Shown piece after piece: positions 54,505 to 63,878 of a stretch of 64,000 nucleotides of DNA; the first letter of the stretch is position 1, and each line of letters begins with the position of its first letter. The translations under genes and the position numbers were made by a program. Below the pieces are notes generated by a model. It was not told where the DNA came from. It saw nothing but the letters and a program-made list of their open reading frames with translations, and did no database searches. Origin of the DNA: Halomonas zincidurans B6 (GTDB taxonomy: Bacteria > Pseudomonadota > Gammaproteobacteria > Pseudomonadales > Halomonadaceae); the NCBI RefSeq assembly GCF_000731955.1, contig NZ_JNCK01000001.1, forward strand, positions 2,976,001-3,040,000, written 5' to 3'.

Positions 54505-55785
54505 CTAAGCATTTGAGCGCAAGTAAGCGCTTACTTTCTCGAGCGTCGCCGCCAGTGCACCGCGGTTGGCCTCGACTACCGCCCGGCCCGCGGCACCCAG
54601 ACGTTGGCGCTCCTCGGGGGCGTCGAACAGCGTGATCAGCACTTCGCCCAGCGCCGAGCCATCGACGATTTCACGCCGCGCATCGGCCTCGGCCAGGGTA
54701 TCGGCGATCTCACGCAGATTGTCCAGATAGGGCCCGCTGACCACCGCCACACCCAGTGCCGCCGGTTCGAGCAGGTTGTGCCCGCCCACCGGCACCAGCG
54801 AGCCGCCGACGAAGGCCACATCCGCCGCGCCGTAGAAGCGCATCAAATCGCCCATGGTGTCGCCCAGCACAATGGCGGTGTCCGGCTCCGGCACCTCGCC
54901 GCGCGAATGCCGCGCCACGACCAGGCCTCGCGCCCGGCACACCTCGGCGACCGCGTCGAAGCGTTGCGGATGGCGCGGCACCAGCACCAGCAGGGCGTCT
55001 GGATAGCGCTCGCGCAGCCGGGCGTGAGCGACGAGCACCGCTTCGTCCTCGCCGGGATGGGTCGAGCCGGCGACCCACACCGGTCGCTCGCCCCAGCTAG
55101 TGCGTAAGCGCTCACTTTCGCTTTCGAGGCTGTCATCGAGCTGAATGTCGAACTTGAGCGCACCGGTGACGGCGGTTCGGGCGGCCGGGCAGCCGAGTGC
55201 GCGAAAGCGCCCGGCATCCTCGCCCGACTTGGCACCCACCCAGGCGACACTCTCGAGCATGTCGCGGCTCAATGCCGCGAAGCGCCGGTAGGTAGCGAAG
55301 GCGCCGAGGCTGAGGCGGCCATTGGCGATCACTACCGGCACCCCGCGAGTCGCGCAGGCATGCAATAGATTCGGCCACAGCTCGGTTTCGGCGATGATCG
55401 CCAGCGCCGGCTGCAGGCGCTCGACGAAGCGCCGGGCGGCACCGGGAAAGTCCAGCGGCAGGAAGTGATGGCGCACCGCGTCGCCGAACAGCGTCTCGAT
55501 GCGTTCGGCGCCGGTCGCGGTCATGGTGGTGATCACCAGCGCATGGTCGGCATGCTGCGCCAGCAGCGCGCGTATCAGCGGCGTGGCGGTGACCACTTCG
55601 CCGAGCGACGCCGCGTGCAACCAGATGCGCGGCCGCGCGTCGGTGCGTCGGGGAATCAGCCCGAGGCGTTCACCACGCGGGTGAGTGGGCGCTGACTCAC
55701 GCCACACCAGGCGCCAGATCAGCGGCGCGGCAAGATACAGCACGCCGCTGTAGGCGAGCCGCGCCAGCCCGTGGCGGGAGGCCAC
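54505..55785 (-). CDS. waaA: 3-deoxy-D-manno-octulosonic acid transferase WaaA
   Basis: Transfers Kdo from CMP-Kdo to lipid IVA, at the inner face of the cytoplasmic membrane. The 426-aa protein has an N-terminal membrane anchor (about 8-25), IWLHAASLGEVVTATPLI, AIIAETELWPNLL (catalytic Glu region) and a C-terminal GT-B half with GGHNLLEPAALGV. It ends the minus-strand waaA-hldE-heptosyltransferase run, 3 bases after hldE in transcript order. Confidence 0.95.
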   Translation of the reverse strand: MASRHGLARLAYSGVLYLAAPLIWRLVWRESAPTHPRGERLGLIPRRTDARPRIWLHAASLGEVVTATPLIRALLAQHADHALVITTMTATGAERIETLFGDAVRHHFLPLDFPGAARRFVERLQPALAIIAETELWPNLLHACATRGVPVVIANGRLSLGAFATYRRFAALSRDMLESVAWVGAKSGEDAGRFRALGCPAARTAVTGALKFDIQLDDSLESESERLRTSWGERPVWVAGSTHPGEDEAVLVAHARLRERYPDALLVLVPRHPQRFDAVAEVCRARGLVVARHSRGEVPEPDTAIVLGDTMGDLMRFYGAADVAFVGGSLVPVGGHNLLEPAALGVAVVSGPYLDNLREIADTLAEADARREIVDGSALGEVLITLFDAPEERQRLGAAGRAVVEANRGALAATLEKVSAYLRSNA

Positions 55786-55787
55786 AC

Positions 55788-57218
55788 TCAGCGCTCGCGA
55801 TCGAGGATGGTGGCGATCATCGCAGTGGTCGACACGCCGTCCTCGAAGCCCAGCACCTTGACCTCGCCGCCGTTGGCGATCACCGCCTCGCCGCCGGCGA
55901 TCTCCTCGGGCCGGTAGTCGCCGCCCTTGACCAGTACGTCGGGCAGCACCGATTCGATCAGCCGGTCCGGTGTCTCTTCGCCGAAGGCGACCACCCAGTC
56001 GACGGCGGCGAGACTCGCCAGCACCTGCATGCGCCGCGCCAGGCTATTGATCGGCCGGCGCGGCCCCTTGAGTCGCGCCACCGAGGCGTCGTCGTTGACC
56101 GCGACGATCAGCCGGTCGCCGAGTCGCCGGGCCTGTTCGAGATAGGCGACGTGCCCGGCGTGCAGGATGTCGAAGCAGCCGTTGGTCATCACCACCCGCT
56201 CGCCGCGGGCCTGGGCGGCGCGCACCGCCTCGATCAGCGCCGCCGCCTCGATGGCGCCGAATTCGGCGAGCTTGTCACCATGCAGCGCGGTGTAGAGCTC
56301 GGCCACCGACAGCGTGGCGGTACCCGGCTTGGCGACCACCAGCCCGGCGGCGAGATTGGCCAGGGTCACCGCCTCGGGATAGGCATGGCCCGCGGCCAGC
56401 GCCAGCCCGAGCACGCCGATCACCGTGTCGCCGGCGCCGGTGACGTCGAACACCTCGCGGGCGTGGGTAGGCAGGTGCAGCGGCGCATGATCCGCGCGGA
56501 TCAGCGTCATGCCGCGCTCGCTGCGGGTGATCAGCAATGCCTCCAGTTCGAGCTCGGCACGCAGCCGTTCGCCCTTGGCGGCCAGCTCGGCGTCGTCGCG
56601 GCAGACCCCGACCACCGCCTCGAACTCGCCCAGGTTGGGGGTGATCACGCTGGCGCCGCGATAACGCCGGAAGTCGCCGCCCTTGGGATCGACCAGCACC
56701 CGCTTGCCGCTGGCGCGGATCAGCGCGATCAATTCCTCGACGCGGCCCAGCGTGCCCTTGCCGTAATCGGAGAGGATCACCAAATCGCTGTCGGGCAGTG
56801 CAGCCTCGACCCGGTCGAGCATTTCGCCGGTATCGATGCCGGCCAGGCTGTCCTCGAAATCCAGGCGGATCAGCTGCTGGCTGCGACTCATCACCCGTAG
56901 CTTGGTGATCGTGGGTATCTGGGGGTTGCGCTGAAAGTGAGTGCTTACATCGGCATCTTCGAGCCGCGCGCTCAGCACGCTGGCGTTGTCGTCGTCGCCG
57001 ACCAGCCCCGCCAACGCCACGTGGCCCCCCAGTGCGGCGATGTTGAGCGCGACGTTGGCGGCGCCGCCCGGGCGGTCCTCGCTTTCGCCGACGCGCACCA
57101 CCGGCACCGGCGCCTCCGGCGAGATCCGCGAGGTGCCGCCATGCCAGTAGCGGTCGAGCATCACATCGCCCACCACCAGCAGGCGGGCCCGTTCGAGGGC
57201 GGTCAGGTCAAACTTCAT
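55788..57218 (-). CDS. hldE: Bifunctional heptose 7-phosphate kinase / heptose 1-phosphate adenylyltransferase HldE
   Basis: A 476-aa two-domain enzyme for ADP-heptose. The N-terminal ribokinase-like domain (about 10-320) has DRYWHGGTSRISPEAPVPVV and DVTGAGDTVIGVLG, and phosphorylates at C1. The C-terminal nucleotidyltransferase (about 340-476) has MTNGCFDILHAGHVAYL. Start at 57218 with GGAG is favoured over an extension into the next gene. It overlaps the upstream heptosyltransferase gene by 11 bases. Confidence 0.96.
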   Translation of the reverse strand: MKFDLTALERARLLVVGDVMLDRYWHGGTSRISPEAPVPVVRVGESEDRPGGAANVALNIAALGGHVALAGLVGDDDNASVLSARLEDADVSTHFQRNPQIPTITKLRVMSRSQQLIRLDFEDSLAGIDTGEMLDRVEAALPDSDLVILSDYGKGTLGRVEELIALIRASGKRVLVDPKGGDFRRYRGASVITPNLGEFEAVVGVCRDDAELAAKGERLRAELELEALLITRSERGMTLIRADHAPLHLPTHAREVFDVTGAGDTVIGVLGLALAAGHAYPEAVTLANLAAGLVVAKPGTATLSVAELYTALHGDKLAEFGAIEAAALIEAVRAAQARGERVVMTNGCFDILHAGHVAYLEQARRLGDRLIVAVNDDASVARLKGPRRPINSLARRMQVLASLAAVDWVVAFGEETPDRLIESVLPDVLVKGGDYRPEEIAGGEAVIANGGEVKVLGFEDGVSTTAMIATILDRER

Positions 57219-58305
57219 CGCGCGGCTCCAGCGTCGGGTTGGGTCGGGGTAGCGCCAGGACCTGATCGACACGCGCGATCACGTCCTCGGCGCGAATCAG
57301 CGCCATGGCATCCGGATGACGGACCCGCTGCCCCCAGGGAAGCGTCTCCGGGTCCTTGTGCAGGTAACGGCGTACCGCGTCAGGGTAGCGATCGACGACG
57401 TAGTCGCGCCAACCGTAGGGCGCGGCGCGATCGGGGTTGGTGGTGGCGTAGAGCCCGACGGTGGGCGTGCCCAGGGCGTTGGCCATGTGCACCGGGCCGG
57501 AGTCCGGGGCGATCGCCAGCCGGGCCTGGTCGATCAGCGCCAGCAGGCCCTTGAGCGAGCTCGCGCCGATCGCGTCGATCACCGATTCGGCGGCGGCAAG
57601 CTGACGGATACGCTCGCCCATCTCGCGCTCCTGGGCGCTGCCGCCGCCGGTCAGCACGCTCTTCAGGCCGTGCTGGGTCCACACATGCTCGATCAGCGTC
57701 GCGTAGCCCTGTGCCGACCAGTTGCGGAAGTTGCGCAACCGCGGGTTGGCGCAGGGACTGATCACCAGGTAGCCGCCCTCGCCGCTCAGTCGCCGGGCCT
57801 CGGCGCGTGCCGTAGCAGGAATCGGCAAGTCCCATTCGAGCCGGGTATCGGCGACGCCCAGCAGGCGAGCGAAGTCCATGAACGACTCGAGGACGTGGGC
57901 ACGCGCGTGAACGGCGAGCTGGCGATGGGTGAACCAGTGCTGCCAATCCTTGGCGCGGGCCTTGTCGTACCCCACCCGCACGGCGCTGTTGAGCCCCATC
58001 AACAGCACGCTGGCGCGCAGCGCCTGTTGCATGTGCAGCAGCACGTCGAAGCGCGTCGGCGCCAGCTGCCGCCAGAGTTCGCGCATCCCGGCCAACCCCG
58101 TCGCCTTGTCGTAGACCACGAACTCGACCCCGGACAGGCCCGCCAGTAGACTATGCTCCGCCTTGCCGATGATCCAGGTGATGCGGGCGTTGGGCCACTG
58201 GCGTTGCAGGGCGCGCACGGTGGGCACCAGATTGCAGACATCGCCCAGCGCGGAAAGGCGCAGAATGCCGATATGCGCGGGCTGAGCTGGCAAAGGATGC
58301 TTCAT
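57208..58305 (-). CDS. Glycosyltransferase family 9 (heptosyltransferase-type)
   Basis: A 365-aa GT-B enzyme of the LPS heptosyltransferase family. The N-terminal ILRLSALGDVCNLVPTVRAL is the acceptor-domain signature, and IAPDSGPVHMANALGTPTVG is the ADP-heptose-binding motif. It is likely heptosyltransferase I (WaaC) or a related core transferase. Its ATG lies in a CATG shared with the divergent kdkA start, so the two genes overlap by 2 bases head to head. Confidence 0.85.
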   Translation of the reverse strand: MKHPLPAQPAHIGILRLSALGDVCNLVPTVRALQRQWPNARITWIIGKAEHSLLAGLSGVEFVVYDKATGLAGMRELWRQLAPTRFDVLLHMQQALRASVLLMGLNSAVRVGYDKARAKDWQHWFTHRQLAVHARAHVLESFMDFARLLGVADTRLEWDLPIPATARAEARRLSGEGGYLVISPCANPRLRNFRNWSAQGYATLIEHVWTQHGLKSVLTGGGSAQEREMGERIRQLAAAESVIDAIGASSLKGLLALIDQARLAIAPDSGPVHMANALGTPTVGLYATTNPDRAAPYGWRDYVVDRYPDAVRRYLHKDPETLPWGQRVRHPDAMALIRAEDVIARVDQVLALPRPNPTLEPRDEV

Positions 58306-59065
58306 GCGGTTGGCAACACTCCAGGTGGGCAGGCAATTCATTTTACATGACGCCGGCATTCTATGTGATGCCACGACCCCGCCACAAACGCTGGTCACCG
58401 GAGGCGCCCGCGACTCGTTCGACCCGGCGTGGTTCAGTGCCACCTTCTGGCAACGCCACGACGCCGTGGTCGGCCAGGCCCCGGGGCGCGGGGCCAGCCT
58501 GTTCGTCGATGCCGCCAGGATCGCCCTGGCCGACGAGCAATGGGTACTGCGCGACTATCGCCGCGGCGGCATGGCGGCACGGCTCAGCGAGGCACGCTAC
58601 GTCTGGACCGGGCTGGAGCGCAGCCGCGCCTTTTGCGAGATGCGCCTCACCGCCAGGCTGTACGACCAGGGCCTGCCGGTGCCACGCCCGGTGGCCGCTC
58701 GCGTGACGCGCCATGGGCTCAGTTACGCCGCCGCGCTGCTCACCGTGCGCCTGGCCGGCGCGCGCGCCCTGGCCGAGTGCCTAGAAGGCAACGACCCGGC
58801 TTTGCTCGAGCGCGTCGGCGCCACGATCCGCCGCTTCCACGCCGCCGGGCTCGACCACGTCGATCTCAATGCGCGCAACCTGCTGATCACCCCCGACGAG
58901 AGGGTATGGCTGATCGACCTGGACCGTTGCCGGCTGCGCCGTCCAGGAGACTGGCAGAACGCCAATCTCGAACGCCTGCAGCGCTCGCTGGCGAAGTTCG
59001 ACGCCGAGGAGGCGGTGCCGGCGATCCTGCGCGGCTACGACCGGGCCGGGCCGGCTCGGGTATAA
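58304..59065 (+). CDS. 3-deoxy-D-manno-octulosonate kinase-like protein (KdkA)
   Basis: A 253-aa small kinase with the protein-kinase-like fold of KdkA/WaaP. VLRDYRRGGMAARL is the nucleotide-binding region, HVDLNARNLLI the catalytic loop (HxDxxxxN) and WLIDLDRCRLR the metal-binding DxD. KdkA phosphorylates Kdo on lipid A in species with one Kdo, such as Haemophilus and probably this host. The ATG at 58304 overlaps the start of the opposite gene; a later start is possible. Confidence 0.85.
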   Translation: MRLATLQVGRQFILHDAGILCDATTPPQTLVTGGARDSFDPAWFSATFWQRHDAVVGQAPGRGASLFVDAARIALADEQWVLRDYRRGGMAARLSEARYVWTGLERSRAFCEMRLTARLYDQGLPVPRPVAARVTRHGLSYAAALLTVRLAGARALAECLEGNDPALLERVGATIRRFHAAGLDHVDLNARNLLITPDERVWLIDLDRCRLRRPGDWQNANLERLQRSLAKFDAEEAVPAILRGYDRAGPARV

Positions 59066-59115
59066 TTCGCGGTCAATCCATGCCACGGCGCGATGCGCCA
59101 CTGCGGGGAGTTGAC

Positions 59116-60195
59116 ATGCCACAGCCCAAGGGCCAGCGCCTGCTGGTCGTGCGCAACGACAAGCTCGGCGACTTCATGCTCGCCTGGCCCGCCCTGGCCT
59201 GCCTCAAGCAAGCCCATCCGGACAATCATGTCAGCGTGCTGGTGCCGCACTATACCGCTGCCCTCGCCCGGGCCTGCCCGTGGGTCGACGAGGTGCTCGT
59301 CGACCCCGGCGACGACGCGTCGCGCGATGTGCAGCGCGCCTTGCTCGCCCAGCTGCGCGCGGGCCGTTTCGATGCGCTGCTGACGCTGTTCTCGACGCCG
59401 CGCATCGGCTGGCTGGGCTGGCGGGCCGGCATTGCGCTGCGCCTGGCGCCGGCGACCAAGTGGGCTCAGGTGTTCCACAACCGGCGTATCGTCCAGCGCC
59501 GTTCGCGCTCGCAGCGCCCCGAGTATCGCTACAACCTGGAGCTCGCCGAGGCGCTGTTGACCCAGCTCGGCCAGCCGATTCCGATACTCGAGCCGCCCTA
59601 CTGGCCGCTGCCGACAACGATGCGCGGCGAGCAGCGCCAGCGCCTGGCCCGTGAATGCGGGCTCGACGCGCGACGCCGCTGGGGCTTCGTGCACGGTGGC
59701 AGCGGGGGCTCGGCGGTCAACCTGTCGCCCGCGCACTATGCCGCGCTGGTCGCGAGCATCGACGTGCGCCTGGACACACCCGCGGAGTGGGTACTCACTT
59801 CGGGACCCGGCGAGCACGCCGCCGCCGCCGCGCTGTGCGACGACCTCGTCGACCAGGGCGTGGCGACGCGGGTCATGCCGCCGCGTGACGACCTGGTCGA
59901 TTTTGCCCACAGCCTGAGCGCCGCCGACCTGCTCATCGCCGGTTCCACGGGGCCGTTGCATATCGCCGGCTGCCTGGACGTGCCCACCGTCGGCTTCTAC
60001 CCGGCCAAGCGCTCGGCGACGCCGCTGCGCTGGCAGACCTGTAACCGCGACGCCCATCGCCTGGCGTTCAGCCCACCCGCCGACGAGCACGCCACCGACA
60101 TGAGCCGCATCGACATCGAGGCCGCGGCACAGGCCATCGCCGACTGGTGGCCCGCGCCGACCGCGTCGCCCATGCCTGCCACGGGGAGCCGCTAA
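59116..60195 (+). CDS. Glycosyltransferase family 9 protein, LPS core
   Basis: A 359-aa GT-B enzyme of the heptosyltransferase superfamily. RLLVVRNDKLGDFMLAWPAL opens the N-domain, HGGSGGSAVNLSP lies at the domain junction and IAGSTGPLHIAGCLDVPTVG is the sugar-nucleotide site. The group includes WaaQ-like and ADP-heptose:LPS transferases; the exact linkage is unknown. ATG at 59116 has GGGGAG. Its TAA shares one base with the next ATG (TAATG), so it is coupled to the family-2 transferase. Confidence 0.87.
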   Translation: MPQPKGQRLLVVRNDKLGDFMLAWPALACLKQAHPDNHVSVLVPHYTAALARACPWVDEVLVDPGDDASRDVQRALLAQLRAGRFDALLTLFSTPRIGWLGWRAGIALRLAPATKWAQVFHNRRIVQRRSRSQRPEYRYNLELAEALLTQLGQPIPILEPPYWPLPTTMRGEQRQRLARECGLDARRRWGFVHGGSGGSAVNLSPAHYAALVASIDVRLDTPAEWVLTSGPGEHAAAAALCDDLVDQGVATRVMPPRDDLVDFAHSLSAADLLIAGSTGPLHIAGCLDVPTVGFYPAKRSATPLRWQTCNRDAHRLAFSPPADEHATDMSRIDIEAAAQAIADWWPAPTASPMPATGSR

Positions 60196-60968
60196 TGCCC
60201 ATCACCGGAATCGTCATCACCCTCAACGAGGCCGCCAACATCGCCGCCTGCATCCGCTCGCTGCAGCGTGTCTGCGACGAGGTGATCGTCGTCGACTCGC
60301 TGAGCGAGGACGACACGGTGGCGATCGCCGAAGCGCACGGCGCGCACGTCATCGCCCAGGCCTACCTCGGCGACGGCCCGCAGAAGGCCCATGGCGTGCC
60401 CTTCGCCCGCAACGACTGGATTCTCGCCCTCGATGCCGACGAGCGCCTCGCTGACGATGCCGTCGCGCTGATCGAGGGTCTGGCGCTGGACGATCCTTCC
60501 CAGGCCTACGCCTTCCGGCGCAAGAACTACGTTGGAAATCACTGGATTCGCGCCGCCGGCTTCTATCCCGACTCGGTGACGCGGCTCTACAATCGCACCA
60601 CCGCGGGCTATCTGCCCAGGAAGGCCCATTCCTCGGTCGAGGCGCCCCGCGTCAAGCTCACCCAGGCCCACCTTGATCACTTCACTTACGCCAGCCTGTC
60701 GCACTGGATCCAGCGCATCGACGCGCTCTCGACCCGTGACGCCTGGGCGATGAAGGAGCGGGGCGTGACGCCCTCGCCGCTGCGTCCCGCCGTGCACGCC
60801 TTGACGGCGACGCTGCGCAAGCTGCTGTTCAAGGGGGGCCTGCTCCAGGGCGCCGATGGCATGACGGTCGCGCTGACCACGGCGTTCCACGCCTACATGA
60901 AATACGCCAAGCTCAACGAGCTCTACGAAAACGAGCGTACCGCCAATGCTCAGGAGCCGCCTCCGTGA
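60195..60968 (+). CDS. Glycosyltransferase family 2 (WaaE/KdtX-like)
   Basis: A 257-aa GT-A enzyme. ITGIVITLNEAANIAACIRS at the N-terminus, VDSLSEDDTVAIAEAHGA, the metal motif LALDADERL (DxD) and RKNYVGNHWIRAAGFYPD match the WaaE/LgtF/KdtX beta-1,4-glucosyltransferases that glucosylate heptose I in the inner core. It starts with one-base overlap to the previous gene and a GGGGAG site. It closes the kdkA-GT9-GT2 operon. Confidence 0.9.
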   Translation: MPITGIVITLNEAANIAACIRSLQRVCDEVIVVDSLSEDDTVAIAEAHGAHVIAQAYLGDGPQKAHGVPFARNDWILALDADERLADDAVALIEGLALDDPSQAYAFRRKNYVGNHWIRAAGFYPDSVTRLYNRTTAGYLPRKAHSSVEAPRVKLTQAHLDHFTYASLSHWIQRIDALSTRDAWAMKERGVTPSPLRPAVHALTATLRKLLFKGGLLQGADGMTVALTTAFHAYMKYAKLNELYENERTANAQEPPP

Positions 60969-61007
60969 CATGGCTATGACAGCCCCATGACGCGCTTGCT
61001 AGTCTAA

Positions 61008-61166
61008 GAGTCTGTCGGGTTTGACCGATCGTCACGAGAAGCACGGATTTCGAGTCAAATTAAACGATCGATTGAGGCGAATAGCGCGCTATTTAACGAA
61101 ATGGATCGATAAAGTTGGCCGAAAGCCCGGGATTCGCAGTAGATCAGCGTCAAGCCCGATAGGCTC
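61008..61166. mobile_element. 159-bp palindromic MITE-like element
   Basis: Left end GAGTCTGTCGGGTTTGAC and right end (reverse complement) GAGCCTATCGGGCTTGAC match at 15 of 18 positions. The exact centre is a perfect 14-bp palindrome AATAGCGCGCTATT (61080-61093). No ORF. It sits between the glycosyltransferase and OpgB-like genes and is probably a non-autonomous IS derivative. No target duplication seen. Confidence 0.65.
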
Positions 61167-61193
61167 CTGCGTTGCTCGGAAGGATTCTTGCAG

Positions 61194-62774
61194 ATGTCGA
61201 CCCGTTTACCCGCCGGACGCTGGTGGGCCATCGCCTACCTGGGTCTGTGTATCGGCTACGCCATGACCACGGTATTCAGTCTGTCGCATTTCTGGGCGCT
61301 GCCGGTCCTGGTCCTGTGGCTGATGCTAGCCTGGGAGTTTCGTTGGGGGGCTCCCGCCCATCAGGTCGTCCGGCCGCGCGCCTGGCCCTGGTCGCTGCTG
61401 CCGCTGGCACTGTGGTGGATCTACCTGTTTCTGGCCGATAGCTACGGCAAGGTCGACCTTGGCGCGGTGATCTTCCACTTGCAGGCGGGGATCGCCGATA
61501 ACGGCAGCGGCGGGCGGATCTTCGTCGGGATGGTTTATACCCTGACCGGGCTGATCATGCTCGGCATATTCACCTGGCTGGTGCGCGTCGATCAGCGCTG
61601 GCGGCTGCTCGAGCGCGTGCTGGTGTTGTTCCTGCTGGCCTTCAACCCGTTGCTGTTCGGCATCACCCTGGAAGGGGCGTCGATCGTCGCCGAGGATGGC
61701 GCCTGGCTGGAGCGCCGCTATGTGCCGCCGCAGATCGAGGCCATGCCAGAGAACCCGCCCAACCTGATCTATCTGTACATGGAAAGTACCGAAGGCACCT
61801 ACGCCGACGAATCGCGTTTCGGCGACGTCTATGCTGACCTGGAGACGCTCGGCCAGCGCGGCGTGGTCTTCAAGGGCCTGCGCCAGATCGCCAATACCGG
61901 CTGGACCACGGCGGGCATGATCGCCAGCCAGTGCGGCACGCCACTGATCCCCGCGGGGCTGTTGCATGACTCCCAGCTCGAGCCGCTGGAGTACGTGGTG
62001 CCAGGCGTCGACTGTCTCGGCGACCTGCTTTCCAGACGCGGCTACAATCTGACCTTCATGGGCGGAGCCAGCCTCGACTTCGCCGGCAAGGGATTGTTCT
62101 ACAAGCAGCATGGCTTCGACACCGTGCTCGGCCGCGAAGCCTTGAGTCCGCGCCTCGACGATCCCGGCTATCTCAACAGTTGGGGGTTGTACGACGATTC
62201 GCTGCTGGACATGGCGGTTCAGCGGGTGCGCACCCTGCAGCGTCAGCCCGAGCCCTTCGGGCTTTTCGCGGCCACCTTGTCGGCGCATCCACCCTACGGT
62301 TATCCAGCCCGGCGTTGTCGCAACAACCAGGGGGCTTTCGATGGCAAGAATATCCTGTACTCCATCAAGTGCACCGGGTGGCTGACGCGTCGCTTCGTCG
62401 AGCGCCTCGAGCGCGAAGGGTTGCTCGACAACACCCTGGTGGTGATCGCCAGTGATCACCTGGCAATGAAGAATTCCGCCTGGCAGGCACTGACCGCCGG
62501 CGAGCGAGAGAACACCTTGATCATGTTCGGAAATGGTCTCGAGCCACGGGTCATCGAGCGCGAGTCGTCGATGGTCGATGTACTGCCGACGGTGCTGGAA
62601 GCCATGGGCTTCGAGGTGCCCGCCAACCGCGCCGGGCTCGGTGCCTCCCTGCTGTCGCCGGCCCAGACGCTGCTGGAGCGTCACGGCATCGAGACGATCG
62701 ATGCGCGCATGCGGTCAGAAAGCGCGCTGCAGCAACGCCTGTGGAAGCCTTCCTCGGGCGAGTCGCCGCGCTAG
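61194..62774 (+). CDS. OpgB-like phosphoglycerol transferase (alkaline phosphatase superfamily)
   Basis: A 526-aa inner-membrane protein with four or five N-terminal helices (about 10-165) and a periplasmic sulfatase-type catalytic domain. LIYLYMESTEGTY, NTGWTTAGMIASQCGTPL (nucleophile Thr region), FMGGASLDFAGKGLFYKQHG and VIASDHLAMKN follow E. coli MdoB/OpgB, which moves phosphoglycerol from phosphatidylglycerol to osmoregulated glucans. It lacks the long OpgB C-terminus. In this LPS locus it may decorate the core instead. ATG at 61194 is used. Confidence 0.83.
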   Translation: MSTRLPAGRWWAIAYLGLCIGYAMTTVFSLSHFWALPVLVLWLMLAWEFRWGAPAHQVVRPRAWPWSLLPLALWWIYLFLADSYGKVDLGAVIFHLQAGIADNGSGGRIFVGMVYTLTGLIMLGIFTWLVRVDQRWRLLERVLVLFLLAFNPLLFGITLEGASIVAEDGAWLERRYVPPQIEAMPENPPNLIYLYMESTEGTYADESRFGDVYADLETLGQRGVVFKGLRQIANTGWTTAGMIASQCGTPLIPAGLLHDSQLEPLEYVVPGVDCLGDLLSRRGYNLTFMGGASLDFAGKGLFYKQHGFDTVLGREALSPRLDDPGYLNSWGLYDDSLLDMAVQRVRTLQRQPEPFGLFAATLSAHPPYGYPARRCRNNQGAFDGKNILYSIKCTGWLTRRFVERLEREGLLDNTLVVIASDHLAMKNSAWQALTAGERENTLIMFGNGLEPRVIERESSMVDVLPTVLEAMGFEVPANRAGLGASLLSPAQTLLERHGIETIDARMRSESALQQRLWKPSSGESPR

Positions 62775-62861
62775 CCCAGCGAGCGATGCCGCGCCGGCTT
62801 GTCGACGCGTGTAAACGCTATCTGCGATAGCCCTGGGCTGGCGTGCGGCCGAATCGGGCCG

Positions 62862-63878
62862 TCAGTTCGAGGCGATCGCGCGGCTCAGTCGCTCGGGCAT
62901 GATGTGCTTCAGACAGTGCGTGTGCCCCAGTGGGCAGGTGCGCTGGAAACAGGGCGAGCAATCAAGCTCGAGATCGTGGATGACGGCGTTATCGCTCAAC
63001 GGTGGCGTGTAGACCGGCGACGACGAGCCGTAGATGGCCTGGATGCGTGTGCCCACCGCGGCGGCGACGTGCATCAGCCCCGAATCGTTGGTGACCACCT
63101 GCTTGCAGGCGGCCAGCAGATCCACGGCGTCGCCCAGCTTGGTCCGGCCGCACAGATTGACAACGCCATCGAGTCCCCGGGCGATCTGCTCGCCGTCATC
63201 GGCATCCCTGGGCCCGCCCAGCACCCAGACGCCATAACCGCGCTTCGTGAGCACCTGGGCAAGTTCGCGGAAATAAGCCAATGGCCATTGCTTGGCGGGC
63301 CCGTATTCGGCGCCGGGCATCAGGCCGATGGCCGGGCCGTCACCGAGCCCGAAGGTCTCGCGAAGACGCCGCTGGCGGCCCGGGTCGACCCGCAAACGCG
63401 GCCGGGGGATGGCGAAATCGCCGCGTGCCGCCTGTTTTTCGTCGAGCCCCAGCGAGACGAAGCGCTTGACGGTCTGATCGAGCGTCGCCTTGTCGAGCTT
63501 GCGGCGCCGATTCAGCAACACCACGCGCTGCTCGCCGGTAAAGCCGATGCGCTCGGGGATCCGTGCCAGAAACGGCACCAGCGCCGACTTCCACGAGCGT
63601 GGCAGGACCAGTGCCCGATCGAAGCGACCGCGCAGCGAGCGGGCCACCGCGCGGCGCGCTTGCCAGCCGAACTCGCCATGCCCGACCTCCAGCGCGATCG
63701 CCTCGTCGACTTCGGGCATGCGCGCCAGGATCGGCTGCGACCAGGCCGGCGCCAGCACCCCCAGGGACGCTTCCGGGTAGCGCGTCTTGAGCGTCATGAA
63801 CAGGCTCTGGGCCATGACCATGTCACCGACCCAGGAGGGGCCGACGATCAGGATGCGCGGCGCGGATGCGTCAGCCAT
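62862..63878 (-). CDS. waaF: ADP-heptose:LPS heptosyltransferase II WaaF
   Basis: Adds the second L-glycero-D-manno-heptose to the LPS inner core. The 338-aa GT-B protein has ILIVGPSWVGDMVMAQSLF, IGLMPGAEYGPAKQWPLAYF, VTNDSGLMHVAAAVGT and the Cys-containing C-terminus CSPCFQRTCPLGHTHCL typical of WaaF. It overlaps the upstream hldD stop by 8 bases, the hldD-waaF order of enterobacteria. Confidence 0.96.
   Translation of the reverse strand: MADASAPRILIVGPSWVGDMVMAQSLFMTLKTRYPEASLGVLAPAWSQPILARMPEVDEAIALEVGHGEFGWQARRAVARSLRGRFDRALVLPRSWKSALVPFLARIPERIGFTGEQRVVLLNRRRKLDKATLDQTVKRFVSLGLDEKQAARGDFAIPRPRLRVDPGRQRRLRETFGLGDGPAIGLMPGAEYGPAKQWPLAYFRELAQVLTKRGYGVWVLGGPRDADDGEQIARGLDGVVNLCGRTKLGDAVDLLAACKQVVTNDSGLMHVAAAVGTRIQAIYGSSSPVYTPPLSDNAVIHDLELDCSPCFQRTCPLGHTHCLKHIMPERLSRAIASN

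Noticed and set aside
58429..59115. Long 5' extension of the family-9 glycosyltransferase frame
   Set aside because: It overlaps kdkA in another frame and is Arg/Pro/Gly-rich without similarity; the GGGGAG site at 59105 supports the start at 59116.
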